Positions 55,753 to 64,000 of a DNA stretch of 64,000 bases are shown piece after piece. Source of the stretch: Anodontia alba. Taxonomy: Eukaryota; Mollusca; Bivalvia; Lucinida; Lucinidae. Where the stretch lies: the NCBI GenBank assembly GCA_964016985.1, contig OZ024824.1, forward strand, positions 121,950,839 to 122,014,838, written 5' to 3'. Position 1 is the first letter of the stretch; each line of letters starts with the position of its first letter. Both the position numbers and the translations under genes were made by a program. A model generated the notes under the pieces. That model did no database searches, had not been told where the DNA came from, and saw only the letters and a list, made by a program, of their open reading frames with translations.

Positions 55753-57265
55753 CTACCTACATTCTAAGATACTTGATAGCTCATGTCTCCCTACATTCTA
55801 AGATACTTGATAGCTCATGTCTTCCTACATTCTAAGATACTTGATAGCTTATGTCTTCCTACATTCTAAGATACTTGATAGCTCATGCCTTCATACATTC
55901 TAAGATACTTGATAGCTTATGTAGTCCTACATTCTAAGATACTTGATAGCTCATGTCTTCCTACATTCTAAGATACTCGATAGTTAATGTATTCCGACGT
56001 TCTAAGATACATACTTGATAGTTAATGTATTCCTACATTCTAAGATACTTGATAGTTAATGTATTCCTACATTCTAAGATACTTGATAGCTCATGTCTTC
56101 CTACATTCTAAGATACTCAGTAGTTAATGTATTCCTATATTCAAGATACTTGATAGATAATGTAATCCTACATTCTAAGATACTTGATAGCTAATGTAAT
56201 CCTACATTCTAAGATACTTGATAGCTAATGTATTCCTACATTCTAAGATACTTGATAGCTCATGTCTTCCTACATTCTAAGATACTTGATAGCTTATGTA
56301 ATCCTACATTCTAAGATACTTGATAGCTCATGTCTTCCTACATTCTAAGATACTCGGTAGTTAATGTATTCCTATATTCAAGATACTTGATAGCTACTGT
56401 ATTCCTACATTCTAAGATACTTGATAGCTCATGTATTCCTTCATTCTAAGATACTTGATAGCTCATGTATTCCTACATTCTAAGATACTTGGTAGTTAAT
56501 GTATTCCTTTATCCTAAGATACTTGATAGCTAATGTAATCCTACATTCTAAGATACTTGATAGCTCATGTATTTCTACATTCAAAGATACTTGATAGCTC
56601 ATGTCTTTCTACATTCAAAGATACTTGATAGCTCATGTCTTTCTACATTCTAAGATACTTGATCACTGGTGTCTTCTTACATTCTGAGATACTTGATAGC
56701 TAATGTATTCCTACATTCTAAGATACTTGATAGCTCATGTATTCCTACATTCTAAGATACTTGATAGCTCATGTCTTTCTACATTCTAAGATACTTGATA
56801 GCTCATGCCTTCCTACATTCTAAGATACTTGATAGCTAATGTATTCCTACATTCTAAGATACTTGATAGCTAATGTATTCCTACATTCTAAGAGACTTGA
56901 TTGCTAATGTATTCCTACATTCTAAAATACTTGATAGCTGGTTTCTTCCTACGTTCTAAGATATTTGACAGCTGGTGTATTCCTACATTCTAAGATACTT
57001 GATCTCTGGTGTCCTCTTACATTCTGAGATACTTGATAGCTAATGTATTCCTACATTCTAAGATACTTGATAGCTCATGTCTTCCTACATTCTAAGATAC
57101 TTGATAGCTCATGTCTTCCTACATTCTAAGGTACTTGATAGCTCATGTCTTCCTCCATTCTAAGATACTTGATAGCTCATGTTTTCTACATTCTAAGATA
57201 CCTGATAGCTCATGTCCTCCTACATTCTAAGATACTTGATAGCTCTTGTCTTCCTACATTCTAAT
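55753..57265 (+). repeat. 34-bp minisatellite, ~44 units (MRPS9 intron)
   Basis: Unit TACATTCTAAGATACTTGAT followed by AGCTCATGTCTTCC. Two main subtypes end GCTCATGTCTTCC or GCTAATGTATTCC and are interspersed, implying unequal exchange or conversion. About three degenerate units persist after the SINE (57564-57690). Confidence 0.95.
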
Positions 57266-57563
57266 GCCAGGTTCCATAGCTCAGTTGGTAGCGCATTTGA
57301 CTGCAAATCCAGTGGTTGCATGTTTGGATCCCAGCTTGGCCACATAACTTCCATGGAGATTGATCATGAAATCATTTCTATGGTCAGTCTTTGTCCCTTC
57401 CGCCGATTCAAGGAGTGCAATTGTCAGTTACTGGCGAAAGTTTGTGCACAAAATACTAGTTAGCCTCTTAGAGGACTAAACCGGCCCAGGACAAGTGTGG
57501 GTAGGTTAACTGACCAACTCAACTTGACCTTAAAAATGTTGACTGGGCTGTAAAAACTCTAAC
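57266..57563 (+). mobile_element. tRNA-Cys-like SINE inside a minisatellite
   Basis: The head resembles tRNA-Cys (ATAGCTCAGTTGGTAGCGC, TTGACTGCAAATC, B-box-like GTTTGGATCCC). The body contains TTCCATGGAGATTGATCATG and ACTGGCGAAAGTTTGTGCAC. The 34-bp array ends CATTCTAA on the left and resumes with CATTCTAA on the right, a likely target duplication. Confidence 0.78.
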
Positions 57564-57996
57564 TCAAAATTCTGCATTCTAAGATACTTGATATGATATG
57601 GCTTTTAAAATGTAAGATTCTTGACCTCATAATATGGCCCATGCATTCTAAGATTGTTGACATCATGACATGGCTAAAACATTCCATGGTACTTCATGAC
57701 ATTACTCATGCAGTCAGCTTGGTAGCATCACTGGCTTTTTTATTCAATTTTAAAATATTATTGTTGGGTCCTTACGCTAAGTAACTTAGTCAAACTACTT
57801 CTCCAGGAACATTTAGATTAGGATCAATATTGTGCCTGATTGCCATTCTGTCATAATGGTTTAGAAACTTTATCAGACTACCAAATAAACTTGTTCCTAT
57901 TTTAAGATAGGTCTGGGTTATGGTGGTAAAATGTCTAAATATTTAGGGTGATTATGGTAAAAAGTCTATTAAAAAACCTTTTGTATTAAAAAATCT

Positions 57997-58239
57997 GGGC
58001 CTAGTTGTTCGAAGCTAACGACATCGTTAGTTACCGATTCGTTAAAATTTATATTGAGTGATACGCAAATATGCTGAAATTTTTTGCTGAAAAAATGTGA
58101 GTAGCTTTTGCAGTGCAAAAGCTACTCACATTTTTTCAGCAAAAAATATCAGAATATTGTATTTTGAATCTGCTAAACAGTTAATGAAATGACCCTTAAC
58201 GAGCTCGTTAAGCTAATGATGCTTTGAACAACTGGGCCC
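57997..58239 (+). mobile_element. Hairpin MITE family B, copy B7 (MRPS9 intron)
   Basis: Forward copy with start GGGCCTAG and end GGGCCC. Confidence 0.86.
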
Positions 58240-58394
58240 AGTTGTGTAGTCTCCTCAGACTCATCATAGCTGCCCTCGGGGCCTTCATCACCTGGTAAAT
58301 TATTTTCTCCAAGATAAAATCCTATTTTATCATGTTCCCAATGCATACAGTAAGTGTTGAAAATTTCGTACACCAGTGTCTGACAAAATGGCAT

Positions 58395-58530
58395 ATACAA
58401 ACAGGGCAGATCCAGATCAGACTGTTCCTAAGGAGCAGTCTGATCAGGGTCTACACTATTTGCCATAACCCAGATCAAACTGTTCCTAAGGCGTAGTCTG
58501 GTCAGAGTCTACACTGTTTGCCATTCTACT
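58395..58530. repeat. Tandem pair of family H hairpins
   Basis: CCAGATCAGACTGTTCCTAA, GGAGCAGTCTGATCAGGG, ACACTATTTGCC, then a second copy with CCAGATCAAACTGTTCC and GTCTGGTCAGAGTC. Confidence 0.68.
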
Positions 58531-58688
58531 ATGTATTTTTAGAAACAACTGTATAAAAAGCAAAATTTAGGCCAAAAAGGTATGGAATAAAGTGTTAGGA
58601 ATTTTAGGACATTTACCATAATTGTTTTGTGTGCACTGCTGCTGCTGAAGTGAGCCTGTTACATAGCTTCAGATAAGAGAAGGTATCA

Positions 58689-58928
58689 GGGCCCAGTTGT
58701 TCAAAGCATCAATAGCTGAAAGAGTTCGTTAGTGGTCAAAATGTTAGCTGTTCTAGTAAGTAAAATATCTAATTCGCAAGTATTTTTGCTGAAAAATGTG
58801 AGTAGTTTTGCAATGCAAAAGCTACTCACATTTTTTCAGCAAAATATTAGCGTATATGCCATATTTAATGATCAAAGTTTTAACGATACGTTAACTATCA
58901 ACATTGTTAGTTTTGAACAACTGGGCCC
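58689..58928 (-). mobile_element. Hairpin MITE family B, divergent copy B8 (MRPS9 intron)
   Basis: Same divergent subfamily as B4 (GTAAAATATCTAATTCGCAA; TTAGCGTATATGCCATA), with intact GGGCCC ends. Confidence 0.8.
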
Positions 58929-58929
58929 T

Positions 58930-59115
58930 GGAAAATATTATCTTATTTCTCCTCAAAAATATATGTTGTGGGTACTCATTAGAAGTGCCTTGGCAAAGAA
59001 CTTCTAATGAGTATCCATAACATATGTTTTCATGGAGGAATAAGAAAAATAATTTTTTATTATTTATTATATCAATAATTTTTGGTTGATAAAAAGCTCC
59101 TTATCTGGAGCTATG
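58930..59115. repeat. Family A' palindrome
   Basis: ATGTTGTGGGTACTCATTAG, AGAAGTGCCTTGGCAAAG, CTTCTAATGAGTATCC, ending CTTATCTGGAGCTATG. It directly follows B8. Confidence 0.72.
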
Positions 59116-59709
59116 TTATTTTATTAATCAATGTTTTGTTGTTATATCTTTACTGTTAATTATATTTAAGTACTGTTCTGTCTAGGCATTTTTTAGCTTC
59201 ACAGAGGGCTATTGTACTACCCTCGTTGGTGGCGGCATTGGTGTCCACAAATGTTAAAGTTTTTGTTAAAGTTTTTAAGACCACATTATTTCCTAACCTT
59301 ATCTCTGATTTGATTCATCTTTGGTATGATTTTATATATTGGTCCAAAATTTTGCACAGTACCATCCCCACCACCCAAGTTCATGTCAAGGTGAAGGTCA
59401 CAGACTTAGAATTTTCATGTTAAAATTTTACGTCAAAGTTTTTAGGACCTCATTATTTTTTTATTTGATTGACAAGCGTGAGTCAGGCGAGCTATCCTGT
59501 CTGGCAACAGGTCTTGTTCTTCTTTTTTGTGCCATTTAGCACATAAAATTTTGAAAATATCCCATGTAATTTTGCTTCAGTGGGACATTTGTCACAAGAA
59601 TTTTATGACACTGCCCCACTATTTTATTAGAACATGTCCATTGGTCCTATACAAAATTTCTTGGCAGAACTTTTTGAGATTTAAACTTTATTCTTCCTCT
59701 CTTTTCCAG

Positions 59710-59740
59710 CATCCATTTGAGATATTACCAAAACTGATTT
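59710..59740 (+). CDS. MRPS9: MRPS9 (uS9m), micro-exon d
   Basis: A 31-nt exon after a strong polypyrimidine acceptor (CTCTCTTTTCCAG), with donor GTAAGT. It encodes HPFEILPKLI plus one nucleotide of a split codon and corresponds to the HPEQIFP region of vertebrate MRPS9. The phase (0 to 1) joins correctly with the exons on both sides. Confidence 0.85.
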
Positions 59741-59857
59741 GTAAGTATACTAGTATTACCTTTTTCATTGTGTTGTAAAGTTCAATGCTCTAGAATATAA
59801 AACACACATTTTATCCACATGCCCTGTAATTAGGGCCATGCCATATTATACAAAAAC

Positions 59858-60095
59858 ATATCGAGGGTTGAGCACAAGACTATGGTAACTCAAACGTATT
59901 TTTGAAACCCTTGTTTAGGGGCAACTTGGACCCCTTTGTAAACAATGCAAATTTAGGTGCCATTGCTCATAAGAGCAATGGCACCTAAATTTACATTGTT
60001 TACAGAAAGAAATGTTGTAATCTTCATAATGCCTTCATGGTGAGGAGATTAGGTTTGGGGTAAAACAATCATCTGACTGGCTCAACCCTCGATAT
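59858..60095. mobile_element. Palindromic element, MRPS9 intron
   Basis: TIR ATATCGAGGGTTGAGC and its inverse GCTCAACCCTCGATAT. Perfect central arm TGTAAACAATGCAAATTTAG with GTGCCATTGCTCATAAGAGC folding point. Confidence 0.78.
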
Positions 60096-60104
60096 CTTCT
60101 GGCC

Positions 60105-60295
60105 TCTGCAGACAGCAAAGGCCTAGATCAGCCTGCGCATCTAGACAGTCTGATTAGGGTCTCCACTGGTGGGTAACAGAATCATTGGATACTACAGAAT
60201 GTATAAATGGAAAGCAGTAGTTTCTGCATGCACATGATGATCTGAATCTGCGTGTTTGAAGGTACTTTTTTGCTTGACTCGGCCCATATTGTACT
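60105..60295. repeat. Family I repeat, MRPS9 intron
   Basis: AGATCAGCCTGCGCATCTAG, ACAGTCTGATTAGGGTCTCC, then GAAGGTACTTTTTTGCTTG, ACTCGGCCCAT. Confidence 0.65.
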
Positions 60296-60399
60296 AGAGG
60301 ACACAAGAAAAACATACAAGCTACCTCAGACAAGAAACTACATGCATTTGACCTAGAGCTTTAACTATCAACATTAACTGGAGACCCCTAAACGTGTAA

Positions 60400-60520
60400 C
60401 TGACAAACAGTGCAGACCCAGATCTGACATTGCAGCATGCGGCATCCGATCAGGGTCTCTACTGTTTGCAAATAACCATTTTTCTCTCTGAATATCTAAA
60501 TCACATAGCCTGATATACCT
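60400..60520. repeat. Family H repeat, MRPS9 intron
   Basis: ACAGTGCAGACCCAGATCTG, GCGGCATCCGATCAGGG, ACTGTTTGCAAATAACC and the AATCACATAGCCTGATATAC tail also seen at 32868. Confidence 0.65.
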
Positions 60521-60774
60521 AAAATCGAAATTAGAATTTTCTAATACGTAATGTGGATGAGTTCATTCAGTCTACAATGGGTTAGATAAGACGTATCCAG
60601 ATAAATATTTTACTCATTTGTTTCATAACAACATGTTGTGGGCATTGGATTGGTCACCAGCAAAACTGTTGGTGGGGGCTTAAACCTGGTTTTATGGCAG
60701 CCCAAACTTAGACCAGAAATAGTTCTGATACAGTTCCAGTTATACTGAACATGGGTTCTCTAAGTCTTCACTGT

Positions 60775-60960
60775 GGCCTAGCCAGAATAGACTTATTTTT
60801 ATGCATACCCAGGAAAAGTCACAGAAACTGCCTAGAATCGCTTCCAAAATTGGGACTACTCTTAAAGGAAAGAATTTTCTCCAAGAGGATCCCTGTGGTA
60901 AGGAAGCAAAATACTTTATATTAACACATATAAGCCTAGCATTCCATAAAAGGGATATTG
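60775..60960. repeat. Family L repeat, inverse, MRPS9 intron
   Basis: CTAGCCAGAATAGACTTATT, AAGGAAAGAATTTTCTCCAA and GTAAGGAAGCAAAATACTTT. Confidence 0.5.
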
Positions 60961-61035
60961 ACAAGTTTTGTAGACCCTGATCAGATGCCACAGAATGAAG
61001 CGTCTGATCAGGGTCTACACATTTTGCATTAAATA
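60960..61035. repeat. Family H hairpin, MRPS9 intron
   Basis: TGTAGACCCTGATCAGATGC, then GCGTCTGATCAGGGTCTACA, a near-perfect inverse. Confidence 0.7.
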
Positions 61036-61274
61036 CAGGAATTTCTATAAAATATGGTAATAATAATAACTAGCCTGACCCACTTCTACTGGAAATGGAC
61101 GTCCGGAGAGTTAAAGCAGAAGAATCTATTCGGCATAAATGGGTTAAGACCACTTTATGATAAATATTTTTTTATGTTTGTTACGCACATGCCTAATATG
61201 CATAATGAACTCTATGCCTATGTCTTCAGATGATCAACATAAGAAATATAAACTTCCACTGTTGCCACTACTTT

Positions 61275-61445
61275 TCAAATACCTCTCACAGGGTTTCACA
61301 TTTCATGCAAATTATCTCCTAAGGAGACAACTTACATGAAATGTCAAACCTTATTAGCTGGGAAAATATAAGAAAAATACTTCATGTCATTTACTGAAAT
61401 GTTTACCCTACATGCTAAGTGTTAACCTTCAAAGTGGCTATCAAA
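61275..61445. repeat. Family G hairpin, MRPS9 intron
   Basis: TTTCATGCAAATTATCTCCT, AGGAGACAACTTACATGAAA, then GCTGGGAAAATATAAG and a conserved tail (TACATGCTAAGTGTTAACC). Confidence 0.68.
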
Positions 61446-61479
61446 ACTGCAGCAGATGACACTTTTCATTTTTTTATTT

Positions 61480-61590
61480 AATTATTTTCATGGAAAATAA
61501 GTTCTGACATTTCTTGTGAATTGTCTGCCAAACAGATGATCCACAAGAAATGTCAAGACATTTTTTTTATGAAAAAAAAAAAATGTTGTC
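61480..61590. repeat. Family G-like hairpin
   Basis: GACATTTCTTGTGAATTGTC and its inverse GATCCACAAGAAATGTC; poly(A)/(T) edges. Confidence 0.6.
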
Positions 61591-61683
61591 TGCAAAACAT
61601 TTTGCTTGGAACTTAAACTATTAAGAACTGAGTTATAAAATGAGATGGCCAGTACAAGTTAGTATCTCTTGTTTAATTTACAG

Positions 61684-61763
61684 CTGCCCGATTTGATGTC
61701 ATGGGACGACCAAAACACTTCCTCTTCTACACTGTGAAACAGTCATATTATGAACTGATGCAT
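61684..61763 (+). CDS. MRPS9: MRPS9 (uS9m), internal exon e
   Basis: Acceptor AATTTACAG and donor GTAAGT; phase 1 to 0. It encodes ARFDVMGRPKHFLFYTVKQS and then YYELMH, matching the vertebrate block recalled as [20 protein letters not shown]. The remaining exons, including the C-terminal ribosomal S9 domain that contacts the decoding-site tRNA, must lie past the right edge; none was seen before 64000. A truncated LINE sits in the following intron in the sense direction. Confidence 0.9.
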
Positions 61764-61879
61764 GTAAGTGAGCTTGTGCTTAGTTTCTGTCATTTTGTTT
61801 TTATCTATGAAGATTTTCAATATATTCCATGTTGACCCCTGTGAGTGACAGTGCAACCCCTCTGCAACATCCATCATTA

Positions 61880-63080
61880 TATGGGTCACTCCAAGCAAAA
61901 ATGTGTCTTTGAGCATATGCGGCCAACAAAGATCAAGATCAGCCTGTGCATCCGCACAGTCTGATTAGTGCCTTCACTGTCCTCAAACTGAATCTGGATA
62001 CAATAGAATGTTTCAGTGTTTCAAGAAAGGACTGAGAGTAAATGCAGGAAAGACAAAGATCATGATCTGTGGCACAGGCCTGGACCTCCTGCAGAGTTCA
62101 GGAGAGTTTCCATGTGCTGTCTGGCACTCTGGAGTGGGCAGCGACAGCATCTTCTGCAACAGCTGCAAGCACTGGGTACACAAGAAATGCAGTGGGCTCA
62201 AGTGATTGACAAAGGACCCTGACTACAGATGTACATGGTCCCAGGCTGCACGCCCCTTGGACGGCAGACCACAGAGGGAAGTCCAAGTCAGACCTGACAA
62301 GCTGGAGGTGGTAGCTTCCTTTTGCTACCTAGGAGACATGCTCTCAGCAGCTGGTGGTTGTAAACTTTCAACTTTCAGCACGTGTGAAAACCGCCTGGAA
62401 GAAGATCAAGGATCTGCTATCAGTTCTCTCTTCACGTCGCCTCTCTTTCAAGACACGTGGCCGTGTGTACATCTCTTGTGTGCGGAACTCAATGCTCCAT
62501 GCCAGCGAGACTTGGCCATTGACAAAACCAAACCTCCAACATCTGCAGTGGAATGACAGGGCACTGATCAGACAGATTTGCAATGCCAGGCCGCAAGACG
62601 TTGTCACCACCAGGTCCAATGAGCTACTTGCGCGGCTTGGCATTGAGGATCTGGACCTCATTCTGAAGGAGAGAAGGCTCCGCTGGTATGGACATGTGGA
62701 ACGCTCCAATGGTGCAATCAAGACAGCCTTTCACATACAGGTTGAAGGAAGGCATGGGCCTGGGAGGCCCAACATGACATGGAAGCAGCTGACAGAGAGG
62801 GATTGCAGAGAGTGGAAGCTCTCAGCTATCAACCCTCATGATAGAAATATGTGGAGATCTGTTGGGAGATCTGCCATGCATGCAGCAAGCCAGCAATCTG
62901 GAAGGGGCCCATTGATGTGGATGTTGCCCCTGTACCTGCATGTTAATCAAAAATCTGATTATAATGATGATGATGGAGAGCAAAAGCCTGGATGTGACTT
63001 GCGCCTATTAAGTATGATATAAATCCATACATTTTGCACATGCATGCTCGAAGGTATTTTTCGCTTGACGCGGCCCATAA
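61880..63080. repeat. Family I repeat split by a LINE
   Basis: Left part (61880-62016) has AGATCAGCCTGTGCATCCGC and ACAGTCTGATTAGTGCC. Right part (63023-63080) has GCTCGAAGGTATTTTTCGC and TTGACGCGGCCCAT, matching the uninterrupted copy at 60105-60295. Confidence 0.65.
62017..63022 (+). mobile_element. 5'-truncated LINE in the last visible MRPS9 intron
   Basis: C-terminal half of a LINE reverse transcriptase, sense to MRPS9. It starts LRVNAGKTKIMICGTG, then a PHD-like zinc-binding stretch (IFCNSCKHWVHKKC, with the first CxxC changed to CAVW). An in-frame TGA (62203-62205) and a +1 frameshift near 62370 follow, before ASETWPLTKPNLQHLQWND, LERRLRWYGHVERSNGA-like text (62665-62715) and DCREWKLSAINPHDR. 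It is inactive. The flanks are two arms of a family I repeat. Confidence 0.88.
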
Positions 63081-63139
63081 ACAGTGGCATATACAGTTCC
63101 TTTAGCACTTTTTAGCTCTCCTGAGCCAAAGGCTCACAA

Positions 63140-64000
63140 GTTGAGCTTATAGTATAGCAAGGCTCTGTCAGCCATCCATCTGTCTGTATGTTCGTCCACA
63201 CTTTCGAACAAGAATATCTCCATGGCCAGTTAACCAATCTTAGACTAAGGAAAATGTTGTCCAGAAGATAGCCATTTCATTTTTGATCAGATCTTCATCA
63301 GACTTGTAGGTATAAATGAGGACAGCCATAAAATCTTGGGTAAGTTCCATATTTAGGCAGATTGGACTATTCAAAAGTTACTAGCCCTTTAGTCTCCCAT
63401 AGACATATAATGGTGAAAATGTTGTCCAGACAATAGACTTCATTTTTGAATCTTCATCAAACTTTGCAGATAATGAGGGCAGGCATAAAATCTCGGGCAA
63501 GTTCGATTTTGGCCCAGTTTCAGCTATTGGCATGAGAGTTACTCACCCTTGAGGGCCTCATAGACTTATGAAAATGTTGTCAGATTAGAGCAAATTCATT
63601 TTTGATCAAATCTTCATCAGACTTGCAGGTAATGAGGACAGCCATAAAATCTTGGGATGGCCTCGGTGCTTCAGTTGAATAGCCATCTGACTGGTGATCA
63701 GGAGGCTGCGGGTTCGACCCCTGCCAGGTTGGCAACATTCTTTCATGGAGATTGGTCATAAAGTATTTTCTACCATCATGCTCTCCCTTCCACTTATTCA
63801 AGAAGGGCAGTTATTAGTTTCTGGCAAAAGAATGTGCACAATACTGGTTAACCGCTTAGAAGACTAAGCCTGCCTAGTAAAGTGTGGTTAGGTGAACTGA
63901 CCACGCTGGACATGACCCCATTTGGTTGACTGGGCCGTTTAAATGCAACACAATCAAACATAAAGTCTTGGACAAGTTCGATTTTTGGACAAATCAGACT
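63140..64000. repeat. ~150-165-bp tandem repeat, interrupted by a SINE
   Basis: AAAATGTTGTCCAGA starts near 63251, 63417 and 63566; shared GATCAGATCTTCATCAGACT and GACAGCCATAAAATCTTGGG. The array resumes after the SINE at 63946 and runs off the window. Confidence 0.82.
63654..63946 (+). mobile_element. tRNA-derived SINE, same body as 57266-57563
   Basis: Head with B-box GGGTTCGACCCC, then the shared body (TTTCATGGAGATTGGTCAT, GGCAAAAGAATGTGCACA, AGGTGAACTGACCA). It is flanked by CATAAAATCTTGG on the left and CATAAAGTCTTGG on the right, inside a ~150-bp tandem repeat. Confidence 0.78.

Noticed and set aside
55753..57265. CRISPR-like repeat-spacer array
   Set aside because: The whole 34-bp unit repeats; there are no unique spacers.
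57266..57340. Genuine tRNA-Cys gene
   Set aside because: The T-arm and acceptor are degraded, and the same downstream body occurs at 63654 with another head.

Overview
The window looks like nuclear DNA of a bivalve mollusc. I infer this from intron-split genes, GT/AG splice sites, AT-rich sequence dense in short palindromic repeats, and element families I recognise from bivalve genomes. The species is not identifiable from the sequence. Most of the 64 kb is transposable-element and tandem-repeat sequence, and long open frames alone miss the main split gene.

Real genes. (1) 3119-4162, minus strand: a complete 347-residue rhodopsin-like G-protein-coupled receptor, probably peptide-gated, with AATAAA signals just downstream. 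(2) 48104-61763, plus strand: five exons of the mitochondrial small-subunit ribosomal protein uS9m (MRPS9), with matching splice phases and 0.03-0.14 kb exons separated by 1.9-4.7 kb repeat-filled introns. The first exon(s) were not found, and the ribosomal S9 domain itself lies beyond the right edge. (3) 16777-16992, minus strand: a TM7 plus helix-8 fragment of another rhodopsin-like receptor behind an in-frame stop, probably a pseudogene or terminal exon.

Layout. 1-9 kb: receptor gene, hairpin MITEs, a decayed LINE (6427-7750) and a ~255-bp tandem satellite (7925-8705). 9-25 kb: dispersed copies of one unclassified repeat (called J here), two decayed reverse-transcriptase remnants, pogo-like MITEs, tandem repeats and a 5S-like fragment. 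25-42 kb: hairpin families A and C, a broken mariner transposase (27190-28440), nested insertions, a tRNA-derived SINE and a 1.6-kb region bounded by ~30-bp inverted repeats. 42-48 kb: a 5'-truncated LINE between two TG microsatellites, a CR1/jockey-like fragment and a TIR element with 10-bp target duplications (44545-45164). 48-64 kb: MRPS9, whose introns hold six copies of hairpin family B, a 34-bp minisatellite split by a SINE, a ~180-bp tandem array and a second LINE.

No operon-like or defence-like gene cluster was found. The most unusual signals are structural: zero-loop or near-perfect palindromes in many families, one palindrome family whose central loop is flipped between copies, elements inserted at the fold point of other elements, and SINEs and a LINE lying inside tandem arrays. 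Repeat family letters (A-L) are labels made for this answer.
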